Positions 7,815 through 14,772 of a stretch of 21,460 nt of DNA are shown here, one piece after another. The notes below the pieces were generated by a model. That model was given only the letters and a program-made list of their open reading frames with translations. It was not told where the DNA came from and ran no database searches. A program made the position numbers and the translations under genes. The DNA comes from DSNY01 sp964539745 (GTDB lineage Bacteria; Pseudomonadota; Gammaproteobacteria; Burkholderiales; Burkholderiaceae_F), in the NCBI GenBank assembly GCA_964539745.1, contig CAZIJU010000062.1, positions 1-21,460 of the forward strand. Direction: 5' to 3'. The first letter of the stretch is position 1, and the number at the start of each line of letters is the position of its first letter.

Positions 7815-8176
7815 CGGGTCACCGCTTCGAGCAGCTTGGCGCGATACACGTACAGCAGGATCAGCACCAGCAGGAAAACGAAGATGAAGAAGGTCGCCAG
7901 CATGAAGCCGGTCAGCGGCTGCGCGCCGAGCGCCCAGATGAACAGGAACACCGTCTCCAGATCGAACAGGATGAAGACGATCGCGACCGCGTAGTACTTG
8001 ATCGGCACCGCCTTGACGTTGGTCGGATCGATGACGGTGGCGCCGCACTCGAACGGTTCGAGCTTGACGTCGGTCGGCGCCGGTCGCGGCCCCAGCAACC
8101 TGTTCAGCAGCAGCGTGAAGCCGACGAAGCCGAGGATCGCGATCAGGTACAGCAGGAAGACAGCATACGGGTTCAT
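7811..8176 (-). CDS. nuoA: NADH-quinone oxidoreductase subunit A
   Basis: Small membrane subunit of complex I (ND3 homologue), 121 residues with three hydrophobic helices. The conserved loop EPFECGATVIDPT (40-52) carries the cysteine that in ND3 lies near the quinone cavity. The second helix IKYYAVAIVFILFDLETVFL is typical, including its acidic residues. The ATG at 8176 has GGAGGG seven bases upstream. It is the first gene of the nuo operon; a probable promoter lies about 160-210 bp upstream. In-frame sequence continues upstream to an ATG at 8326, but the homology begins at 8176. Confidence 0.97.
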   Translation of the reverse strand: MNPYAVFLLYLIAILGFVGFTLLLNRLLGPRPAPTDVKLEPFECGATVIDPTNVKAVPIKYYAVAIVFILFDLETVFLFIWALGAQPLTGFMLATFFIFVFLLVLILLYVYRAKLLEAVTR

Positions 8177-8265
8177 CGTGCCCTCCGCGCCGGTGCCGCG
8201 CCCGCGCGCAGCACCGGCTCTGCGCGAGGCACTTCGACTCCCCCTGTGGTCTGCCGGTCGGACAT
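8173..8265 (-). CDS. Possible 30-residue upstream ORF coupled to nuoA (tentative)
   Basis: An ATG at 8265 opens a 30-codon frame (MSDRQTTGGVEVPRAEP...) whose TGA overlaps the nuoA ATG as ATGA, the same arrangement seen between most nuo genes. It has only a weak Shine-Dalgarno-like GACGAG. The peptide is arginine- and alanine-rich, as expected by chance in GC-rich DNA, and resembles nothing I recognise. It may be a leader peptide or simply part of the nuoA 5' untranslated region. Confidence 0.15.
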   Translation of the reverse strand: MSDRQTTGGVEVPRAEPVLRAGAAPARRAR

Positions 8266-8343
8266 GGATCGCTCGTCGCGTGTCGTCGTGATGCCGGTTC
8301 GCGTCGCGCGCTTGGTCGGCGCGCACCGTTACCTCAGGGCGCT

Positions 8344-8385
8344 AACGTAGGCGTTGCGGCTGTCGGCCACGTTGACGATCGTCAA
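8344..8385 (-). promoter_or_regulatory. Probable FNR-type activated promoter of the nuo operon
   Basis: A perfect 14-bp palindrome TTGACGATCGTCAA (8372-8385) fits the FNR/CRP-family pattern TTGAy-N4-rTCAA. On the minus strand a -10-like TACGTT (8349-8344) follows after 22 bp, the spacing expected for a class II FNR promoter (site centred at -41.5). Transcription would begin near 8337, leaving an untranslated leader of about 160 nt before nuoA. The rest of the 364-bp spacer between nuoA and the ferredoxin gene shows only a weak small ORF and a possible ferredoxin terminator. Confidence 0.6.
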
Positions 8386-8489
8386 TCGCTGTCGAACGGG
8401 CGTCCAACTCGTGCGCGCCCGCGCACGCCGAGCCGCGGCGCGGCCTGTCGACGCGGAAGGCACCGGTGCGAAGGTGGAAATTGACGCCG

Positions 8490-8505
8490 AAAAACGGCCC
8501 GGCCG
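8490..8505 (-). terminator. Possible intrinsic terminator of the ferredoxin gene
   Basis: On the minus strand, CGGCCGGGCCG is followed directly by TTTTT (8494-8490). It gives a short GC-only stem of four base pairs with a three-base loop. It lies 35 bp after the ferredoxin stop and before the nuo promoter, which would separate the two transcription units. The stem is short, so the call is tentative. Confidence 0.35.
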
Positions 8506-8540
8506 CACGGTTCGCGGCTGCGGCGATCGCACGTGTGCCT

Positions 8541-8786
8541 TCAGCCGTGCAGGCGCTCGTACTTGGCCTGCAGCTCTTCGCGCGATTCCTTGTGGTTCGG
8601 ATCGGGAACGATGCAGTCGGCCGGACAGACGTCGACGCATTGCGGCGTGTCGTGCGCACCGACGCACTCGGTGCACTTCGCCGGGTCGATCACGTAGATC
8701 GGCGAGCCCGCCGTGATCGCCTGGTTCGGGCAGGGTTCGACGCAGGCGTCACAGGCCGTGCAGTCGTCGGTGATCATCAATGCCAT
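8541..8786 (-). CDS. 2[4Fe-4S] ferredoxin, Allochromatium (Alvin) / YfhL type
   Basis: Low-potential electron carrier of 81 residues. The first motif is C9-x2-C12-x2-C15-x3-C19. The second is C38-x2-C41-x8-C50-x3-C54 with an extra C58; the long x8 loop and the C-terminal extension (PDPNHKESREELQAKYERL) are hallmarks of the Alvin-type ferredoxins, which hold clusters of very different and very low potential. The ATG at 8786 has GGAGG six bases upstream; the longer open frame upstream only translates repeat DNA. It lies between PFOR and complex I genes, so it is the natural acceptor for NifJ and partner for NfnAB, although it appears to be a separate transcript. Confidence 0.95.
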   Translation of the reverse strand: MALMITDDCTACDACVEPCPNQAITAGSPIYVIDPAKCTECVGAHDTPQCVDVCPADCIVPDPNHKESREELQAKYERLHG

Positions 8787-8913
8787 GGTGTCCTCCAGAA
8801 GCTGATGCAAGTTTGTCGAGCGCAACCGATCGAGCGTGACGAGTCCCCGGTGACCCGCCGTCCGCACGCACCGCCGAGTCGACTCGGCTCGTCGTTCCGC
8901 GGCCACACCCATC

Positions 8914-8997
8914 GTCATTCCGAGCCCCGGCCTTGAGCCTGGGCGAGGAATCCCGACCGCACGCGAGGCCGAGATCCCTCGCTGCGCTCGGGATGAC
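8914..8997. repeat. Dispersed repeat element with GTCATTCCGAG / CTCGGGATGAC ends
   Basis: This 84-bp element begins GTCATTCCGAG and ends CTCGGGATGAC; the ends are inverted repeats with one mismatch. It contains GAATCCCGACC and GAGATCCCTCGC, the body of a repeat type scattered in many bacterial genomes and often mis-annotated as small ORFs. A 15-bp piece is repeated upstream of nuoD (6557-6571). No transposase is associated with it. Confidence 0.7.
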
Positions 8998-9144
8998 GAG
9001 CGTGCGACTCTGGCCAACGAGCGTGCGACTACGGACGAAGAGCGTGCGACTCCGGATGACGAGCGTGCGACTCCGGATGACGGGCGTGCGACTCCGGATG
9101 ACGGGCGTGCGACTCCGGATGACGGGCGTGCGGCTGCGAGTGAC
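8998..9144. repeat. 21-bp tandem array, seven copies
   Basis: Seven head-to-tail 21-bp units start at 8998, 9019, 9040, 9061, 9082, 9103 and 9124. Each begins GAGCGTGCGACT or GGGCGTGCGACT, and units 3-6 end CCGGATGAC. Units 3 and 4 are identical, and units 5 and 6 are identical. The 21 bp immediately before (8977-8997, the end of the dispersed element) resemble a further copy, so the array may have grown from the end of that element. It fills most of the 421-bp gap between the ferredoxin and DHOD-like genes. I see no gene there. The period is a multiple of three, so frames stay open through it. Confidence 0.9.
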
Positions 9145-9207
9145 GCGGGTCAAGCGGCTTCGCAACGGTGGCGGGTCAACGCGTGTCATCGGCGCTCGCA
9201 ACGCCCG

Positions 9208-10215
9208 TCAAACGAAGGCGCTGGTGTACGAAGTGAGCGCCTTCATGTAGTTGGCGCGCTCGAAAGCGTCGGGGTCGGGGCAGGACTGCTGCGACAGCGA
9301 ACCCATCATCTGCGCGACCGACTCGTATTCGCGCTCGGCCATCCAGGCTTGCACGCCGCGCACCAGCTCGCCCGCGTATGCCGGCCCGTTGCGCAGCAGG
9401 CAGCTTGCGACCATCACGCAGTCGGCGCCGGCGAGCAGCAGCTTCAGCACGTCGTCGGCCGTGTGCGCGCCGCCGGTGGCGGCGAGGCTCGCGTCGATGC
9501 GGCCGCGCAGGATCGCGATCCAGCGCAGCGCCAACCGCAGCTCGTCGGACGTCGACAGCACCAGATGCGGCGCGACCGCCAGCTCGTCGAGCAGGATGTC
9601 GGGCTGCAGGAAGCGGTTGAACAGCACGAGCCCGCGCGCGCCGGCGCGCGCGAGCCGCGCCGCCATGTTGGCCATTGCGCTGAAGTACGGCGACACCTTC
9701 ACCGCGACCGGGATCGACACCTGCCGCGCCACCGATTCGACCAGCTCGACGTAGCGCTGCTCGACCGCGGCGCTCGTGTCTTCGGGATCGGCGGCGAGGA
9801 AGTACACGTTCAGCTCGATCGCGTCGGCGCCGGCCTGCTCGAGCCGCCTCGCGATACCGGTCCAGCCGCCCGGCGTGTGGCCGTTCAGGCTCGCGATCAC
9901 CGGCACTGCGAGCGCTTTCTTCGCGTCCTCGATCAGCTTCAGATACCGGTCCGGTCCGGTGCCGTACTGCTGCGGCTCGGGGAAGAACCCGCTCGCCTCG
10001 GGCGACAGCTCCGCGCCGGCGAGCAGCAGGTCGTGCGTGGCCATTTCCTCGTGCTCGATCTGCTCCTCGAACAGCGACGGCAGGACGACGGCGGCGACGC
10101 CCGCGTCCTGCAGCCGCTTCAGGCTGTCGATCGAGCCGGTCAGCGGCGAAGCCGACGCGACGATCGGGTGCGCGAGCGGCAGGCCGAGATACGAGGTGCG
10201 CAGATCGACGCTCAT
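9208..10215 (-). CDS. Dihydroorotate dehydrogenase-like FMN protein of the PFOR operon (probably not PyrD)
   Basis: A 335-residue TIM-barrel flavoprotein related to class 1 dihydroorotate dehydrogenases. FMN-site features are visible: ASASPLTGS (21-29), AVKVSPY with K173, LFNRF with N200, and LAATGGAH (244-251). At the place of the catalytic loop, normally N-x-S-C-P-N, it reads NVYFLAADP (136-144), so the catalytic cysteine/serine region is missing; a pyrimidine role is unlikely. Proteins of this subgroup are commonly found next to nifJ and their function is not established. The start overlaps the nifJ stop (ATGA) and has AGGGGA upstream, so it is cotranscribed with PFOR and may be a redox partner or accessory. 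Confidence 0.85.
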   Translation of the reverse strand: MSVDLRTSYLGLPLAHPIVASASPLTGSIDSLKRLQDAGVAAVVLPSLFEEQIEHEEMATHDLLLAGAELSPEASGFFPEPQQYGTGPDRYLKLIEDAKKALAVPVIASLNGHTPGGWTGIARRLEQAGADAIELNVYFLAADPEDTSAAVEQRYVELVESVARQVSIPVAVKVSPYFSAMANMAARLARAGARGLVLFNRFLQPDILLDELAVAPHLVLSTSDELRLALRWIAILRGRIDASLAATGGAHTADDVLKLLLAGADCVMVASCLLRNGPAYAGELVRGVQAWMAEREYESVAQMMGSLSQQSCPDPDAFERANYMKALTSYTSAFV

Positions 10216-13200
10216 GATTCGGTCCCCTGCGCGGGCGCGGCGGCGGATTCGGCTGCGGCTTCCGCGCCGGTCCGCGCAGCCGGCGCAGCGGCGTCGGCGA
10301 CGACGCGATGCACGCCGGCGATCTGCTCGTACAGTTGCCAGCGCGCGTCGGCTTCGGCCTGTGCCGCCTTCGCGAGCTGCTTGGCGCGCACCGGGTCGGC
10401 CTGCGCGAGCATCGCGAAGCGGCCTTCCTTCATCGTGAACTGCTCGAGCGGGACCGTCGGCTTGCGCGAGTCGAGCTTCAGCGGATGGTCCGCGCCGCCC
10501 ATGCCGAGCCGCGGGTCGTAGTGGTACAGCGTCAGGTAGCCGCTCTTGACCGCGTCGCGCTGGTGGCTCATGCCGGTGGTCATGTCGATGCCGTGCGCGA
10601 TGCAGTGGCTGTACGCGATGATCAGCGACGGCCCGGGCCACGACGCGGCCTCCTGGAACGTGCGCACCGTGTGCACCGGGTTCGCGCCCATCGCGACCTG
10701 CGCGACGTAGACGTTGCCGTAGGCCATCGCGATCATGCCGAGGTCTTTCTTGCCGATCGGTTTGCCGGCGGCGGCGAACTTCGCGACCGCGCCCCGGGGC
10801 GTGGCTTTCGACGCCTGTCCGCCGGTGTTGCTGTAGACCTCGGTGTCGAGCACCAGGATGTTGACGTTCTTGCCGCTGGCGAGCACGTGGTCGAGCCCGC
10901 CGTAGCCGATGTCGTACGCCCAGCCGTCGCCGCCGACGATCCATACGCTGCGCGCGACGAGGTTGTCGGCGACCGCGGCGAGCCGCGCGGCCTCCGGGGA
11001 ACGCAGCGTCGCGAGGATCGCCTTGAGCCGCTTGACGCGTTCGCGCTGCGCGCGGATCTGCTCATCGTTGTCCTGCGGCGCGGCGAGCAGCTCGTCGGCG
11101 AGCGCTTCGCCGATTTCGGCGCGCAGCGCCCGCACCAGCAGTTGCGCCAGATCGCGCTGCGCGTCGATCGCCAGCCGCATGCCGAGCCCGAACTCGGCGT
11201 TGTCCTCGAACAGGCTGTTGGCCCACGCGGGGCCGTGGCCGTCGGCGTTCTTCGCCCACGGCGTGGTCGGCAGGTTGCCGCCGTAGATCGAAGAGCAGCC
11301 GGTGGCGTTGGCGATCACCAGATGGTCGCCGTAGAGCTGCGAGAGAAGTTTCAGATAAGGCGTTTCGCCGCAGCCGGCGCAGGCACCCGAGTATTCGAAC
11401 AGCGGTTGGCGGAGCTGCGAGCCGCGCAGCGGGTCGATCCGCTCGAACGGCGGGCGCACTTCGGGCAGGCTCAGGAAGAACTCGTAGTTCGCGCGTTCGG
11501 CCTCGAGGTGCTCGAGCTTCGGCCTCATGTTGATCGCCTTGTGCTTGACGACCTGCTTGCTGCGCGTCGGACACACGTCCACGCAGATGCCGCAACCGGT
11601 GCAGTCGTCGGGCGCGACCTGCAGCGTGTAGAGCATGCTTTCGAGCCCGCTGCCGTCCTTGCGCGACCACGGCACCGCCTTGAAGGTCGAAGGGGCGCGC
11701 TGCATGTCCTTACGCGAAAGCACCGTCTGACGGATCGCCGCGTGCGGACATACCAGCGGACAGATCGCGCACTGCGTGCAGATCGTCTCGTCCCAGATCG
11801 GGATCTCGTGCGCGATGCTGCGCTTTTCCCACTGCGTCGTGCCGGTCGGGAAGGTGCCGTCGACCGGCAGCGCGGACACCGGCAGAGAATCGCCCTTGCC
11901 TTCGAGCATCATCGCGGTCACGCGCTGCACGAAGTCGGGCGCGGCGCGCGGGACCGTCGGCCGGCGCGCGAGCTTCGAGTCGGCGCGCGCGGGCACCTTG
12001 ACCTCGCGCAGCGCCGCGAGCGACGCGTCGACCGCGACGAAGTTGCGATTCAGCACCGTTTCGCCGCGCCTGCCGTAAGTCTTGCGGATCGCGTCCTTGA
12101 TCTTCGCGATCGCCTCCTCGCGCGGCAGGATTCCCGAGATCGCGAAGAAGCACGCCTGCGTCACCGTGTTGATGCGGCCGGCGAGCCCGGCCTGCTTCGC
12201 GACCGCGAGCGCGTCGACGACGAAGAAGCGCAGCTTCCGGTCGAGGATCGTCTGCTGCGCTTCGCGCGGCAGCCGGTCCCACACCGCGTCGGGTCCGTAG
12301 GGGCTGTTCAGCAGGAAAGTCGCGCCGGGTCGCGCCAGCGCCAGCACGTCGAGCTTTTCCATGAACTCGAACTGGTGGCAGGCGACGAAGTCGGCGCGGC
12401 GGATCAGATACGTCGATTCGATCGGCTTCGGCCCGAAGCGCAGGTGCGACACCGTGATCGCGCCGGACTTCTTGCTGTCGTAGACGAAGTAGCCTTGCGC
12501 ATGCAACGGCGTGTTCTCGCCGATGATCTTCACGGTGTTCTTGGTCGCTCCGACGGTACCGTCGGAGCCGAGCCCGTAGAACACCGCGCGCGTGACGCCT
12601 TCGGCTTCGGTGTCGAAGTCCTCGTCCCATTTCAGCGACAGCCGCGTCACATCGTCGTGGATGCCGACCGTGAAGTGCCGCTTCGGCTGCGGCTGCGCGA
12701 GCTCGTCGAGCGCAGCCTTGGCCATCGCCGGCGTGTATTCCTTCGACGACAGCCCGTAACGGCCGCCGATTGCGCGCGGAAGCGGCAAGTCGTTCGGCCA
12801 GCCTTCGGCGAGCGCAGTGACGACGTCCTGGTACAGCGGCTCGCCGATCGCGCCGGGTTCCTTCGTGCGGTCCAGCGCGGCGATCGCGCGCACGGTCTTC
12901 GGCAGCGCCGCGACGAAGGCCTGCACGTCGAACGGCCGGTACAGGCGCACGGTGACCAGCCCGACCTTTTCGCCCGCGGCGACGAGCTTCGCGACCGCCT
13001 CGCGCGAAGCGCCGGTGCCCGAGCCCATCTGAACGAGCACGCGCTCGGCATCCGGCGCGCCCGTGTAGTCGAACAGGCCGTAGCGGCGGCCGGTGAGGTC
13101 GGCCAAACGCGCCATCGACTCGCGCACGATGCCCGGCACGGCGGCGTAGAACGGATTGCACGCCTCGCGCGCCTGGAAGAACACGTCCGGGTTCTGCGCG

Positions 13201-13853
13201 GTGCCGCGGATCACCGGCGCGTCGGGATTCAGCGCGCGCGCACGATGCGCGCGGACCAGTTCCTCGTCGATCAGCGCACGCACCTCCTCCTCGAACAGCA
13301 GATCGATCTTGTTGACCTCGTGGCTGGTGCGGAAGCCGTCGAAGAAGTGCAGAAACGGCACGCGCGCCTTCAGCGTGGCCATGTGCGCGATCATCGCCAG
13401 GTCCTGCGCCTCCTGCACGCTGCTTGATGCGAGCAGCGCGAAGCCGGTCGTGCGCGCGGCCATCACGTCGCTGTGGTCGCCGAAGATCGACAACGCGTGC
13501 GTCGCCACCGTGCGCGCGGCGATGTGGAACACCGCGGGCGTCAGCTCGCCGGCGATCTTGAACATGTTCGGCAGCTTCAGCAGCAGGCCCTGCGACGCGG
13601 TGAACGTCGTCGTCAGTGCGCCGGCCTGCAGCGCGCCGTGCACCGCGCCGGCCGCGCCCGCTTCGCTCTGCATCTCGATCACCTGCGGCACGGCGCCCCA
13701 AATGTTCTTGCGGCCGGCCGCCGACCAGGCGTCCGCCAGCTCGCCCATCGTCGACGACGGCGTGATCGGATAGATCGCGATCACTTCGCTGGTCAAGTGC
13801 GCGATGCGCGCGGCGGCTTCGTTGCCGTCGAGCACGTGCGAGCGTTCGGTCAT
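10212..13853 (-). CDS. nifJ: Pyruvate:ferredoxin (flavodoxin) oxidoreductase, single-chain
   Basis: Cytoplasmic homodimer-type PFOR of 1213 residues that converts pyruvate and CoA to acetyl-CoA and CO2 while reducing ferredoxin. Pyruvate-site residues match the Desulfovibrio africanus enzyme in position: T31 (YPITPSS), E64 and R114. The two ferredoxin-like clusters are C692/695/698/702 and C751/754/757/761. The proximal cluster is C825, C828, C853 and C1084. The thiamine diphosphate motif GGDGWAYDIGYGG ... NTGGQ lies near residues 970-1015. The C-terminus ends in a disordered Ala/Glu-rich tail. It sits 18 bp after the rubrerythrin gene and overlaps the DHOD-like gene. No strong Shine-Dalgarno is visible at its start. 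Confidence 0.97.
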   Translation of the reverse strand: MTERSHVLDGNEAAARIAHLTSEVIAIYPITPSSTMGELADAWSAAGRKNIWGAVPQVIEMQSEAGAAGAVHGALQAGALTTTFTASQGLLLKLPNMFKIAGELTPAVFHIAARTVATHALSIFGDHSDVMAARTTGFALLASSSVQEAQDLAMIAHMATLKARVPFLHFFDGFRTSHEVNKIDLLFEEEVRALIDEELVRAHRARALNPDAPVIRGTAQNPDVFFQAREACNPFYAAVPGIVRESMARLADLTGRRYGLFDYTGAPDAERVLVQMGSGTGASREAVAKLVAAGEKVGLVTVRLYRPFDVQAFVAALPKTVRAIAALDRTKEPGAIGEPLYQDVVTALAEGWPNDLPLPRAIGGRYGLSSKEYTPAMAKAALDELAQPQPKRHFTVGIHDDVTRLSLKWDEDFDTEAEGVTRAVFYGLGSDGTVGATKNTVKIIGENTPLHAQGYFVYDSKKSGAITVSHLRFGPKPIESTYLIRRADFVACHQFEFMEKLDVLALARPGATFLLNSPYGPDAVWDRLPREAQQTILDRKLRFFVVDALAVAKQAGLAGRINTVTQACFFAISGILPREEAIAKIKDAIRKTYGRRGETVLNRNFVAVDASLAALREVKVPARADSKLARRPTVPRAAPDFVQRVTAMMLEGKGDSLPVSALPVDGTFPTGTTQWEKRSIAHEIPIWDETICTQCAICPLVCPHAAIRQTVLSRKDMQRAPSTFKAVPWSRKDGSGLESMLYTLQVAPDDCTGCGICVDVCPTRSKQVVKHKAINMRPKLEHLEAERANYEFFLSLPEVRPPFERIDPLRGSQLRQPLFEYSGACAGCGETPYLKLLSQLYGDHLVIANATGCSSIYGGNLPTTPWAKNADGHGPAWANSLFEDNAEFGLGMRLAIDAQRDLAQLLVRALRAEIGEALADELLAAPQDNDEQIRAQRERVKRLKAILATLRSPEAARLAAVADNLVARSVWIVGGDGWAYDIGYGGLDHVLASGKNVNILVLDTEVYSNTGGQASKATPRGAVAKFAAAGKPIGKKDLGMIAMAYGNVYVAQVAMGANPVHTVRTFQEAASWPGPSLIIAYSHCIAHGIDMTTGMSHQRDAVKSGYLTLYHYDPRLGMGGADHPLKLDSRKPTVPLEQFTMKEGRFAMLAQADPVRAKQLAKAAQAEADARWQLYEQIAGVHRVVADAAAPAARTGAEAAAESAAAPAQGTES

Positions 13854-13871
13854 GGCGTCGAAGCGCGTGCG

Positions 13872-14507
13872 TCAGAGGACTCCGCCCTTGCCGGCTTGCC
13901 AGCGGCGGAACTCGGTGGTGAGCATCGCGACGTGCTCGCGCTCCTCGGCGGCGAGTTCCTTGTACAGCTCGCGCTCGACCGAGCCGGCGGGCGCGGCGTC
14001 GGCTTCGCGCGCGAAGAAGTCGACTGCGCGGCTCTCGAACGCGATCGCGATCCGGAACAGGTTGGCCGGGTCCTCGGGCCTGCGGTCGACGCCGGCGAAG
14101 ATCGCGGCGCGGTCGAACTGGAAGTCGGCCGAAGGCGGCGGCAGATCGGCGTGGTAGCGCTTCGCGAGCGTCGCCATGTGCTCGCGCTCCATCGACGCGA
14201 GACGGCCGAACAGGTCGCGCAGCACGGCATCGGCGGCGTCGCGCGCGGCGCGCTCGTAGAACGCGAGCCCACCCAGCTCGATCTCGAAGGCCTTGCGTAT
14301 CGCCTCGAGCGCGGCGTCGCCCTCGATCGCACCGCGTTCGAGCAGTTCGAGCCGCCCCTTGCAGTGCGGGCACATGCCGTACGGAAACGCGAAACCCTCG
14401 CTGACCTTGCCGCACTCGCTGCAGCGCCAGCGCAGCTCGACGCCGGCGCAGCAGACGTACGGCTCCTCGTCTTCGAGCGGACGCTTGCAGCGGGGACAGA
14501 CGCTCAT
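13872..14507 (-). CDS. Rubrerythrin-like diiron protein with N-terminal zinc-ribbon/rubredoxin domain
   Basis: The 211-residue protein has two parts. The N-terminus carries CxxC knuckles: C4-x2-C7 with C19/C20, then a rubredoxin-like C29-x2-C32 ... C46-x2-C49 (MCPHC). Residues 65-205 form a ferritin-like four-helix bundle with candidate iron ligands E75/E77, E107-x2-H110, E158 and E189-x2-H192. In classical rubrerythrin the rubredoxin part is C-terminal, so the order is reversed here. Such proteins reduce hydrogen peroxide in anaerobes; next to PFOR, protection of that enzyme is a reasonable inference. The start has GAGG 8-11 bases upstream. A promoter in the repeat-bearing 265-bp gap upstream was not identified. 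Confidence 0.85.
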   Translation of the reverse strand: MSVCPRCKRPLEDEEPYVCCAGVELRWRCSECGKVSEGFAFPYGMCPHCKGRLELLERGAIEGDAALEAIRKAFEIELGGLAFYERAARDAADAVLRDLFGRLASMEREHMATLAKRYHADLPPPSADFQFDRAAIFAGVDRRPEDPANLFRIAIAFESRAVDFFAREADAAPAGSVERELYKELAAEEREHVAMLTTEFRRWQAGKGGVL

Positions 14508-14627
14508 TGGCAGGTCCTCATTCGGGGGGCCGGATGTTCACCACCGCGGCACAGACAAAGGCGCACGTTCGACCTCACGCCCGTTTCGGGCTGCGCGGCG
14601 GTCGCGCGACCTTCGAAGGGCGTTGCA

Positions 14628-14761
14628 TTCACCGCCGAGACACCGAGAACACCGAGGAAAGCGGGCGCTGCGCAGTCATCGCTGCGGCGTACCCGACGCG
14701 GCCGGGCGGCAAGCGAGCACATCGTCGGCTCTTCCTCCGTGATCTCTGTGTCTGTGTGGTG
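14628..14761. repeat. 134-bp inverted-repeat (MITE-like) element between nfnAB and the rubrerythrin gene
   Basis: The left end reads TTCACCGCCGAGACACCGAG and continues to GAGGAAAG (14662). The right end, read on the minus strand, is CACCACACAGACACAGAG continuing to CGGAGGAAG (14761-14731). The two ends match at most positions over about 30 bp. On the minus strand it encodes HTDTEITEEE and FLGVLGVSAV, peptides typical of a repeat that is widespread in bacterial genomes and falsely annotated as genes. No transposase is present. Confidence 0.75.
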
Positions 14762-14772
14762 CCAACGGCTTT

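Noticed and set aside
8787..9017. N-terminal extension of the ferredoxin (longer open frame)
   Set aside because: The extra residues are translations of the dispersed repeat; the ATG at 8786 has a strong GGAGG and gives the normal family length.
8998..9144. CRISPR array
   Set aside because: The 21-bp units are directly adjacent with no unique spacers, and no cas genes are present; it is a simple tandem repeat.
9140..9153. FNR-like box (TTGACCCGCGTCAC on the minus strand) for the ferredoxin gene
   Set aside because: One mismatch in the second half-site, no -10-like hexamer at the expected distance (the position reads CGGAGT), and it lies over 350 bp from the gene at the edge of the tandem array.
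9208..10215. Assignment as pyrD
   Set aside because: The catalytic NxSCPN loop is absent and the context is PFOR, not pyrimidine synthesis.
10308..13427. Long plus-strand open frame of over 1000 codons opposite nifJ
   Set aside because: Arg/His/Val-rich antisense shadow of a high-GC gene, with no recognisable domain, while the minus-strand frame matches PFOR over its full length. Similar shadows opposite nfnAB and frdA were dropped for the same reason.
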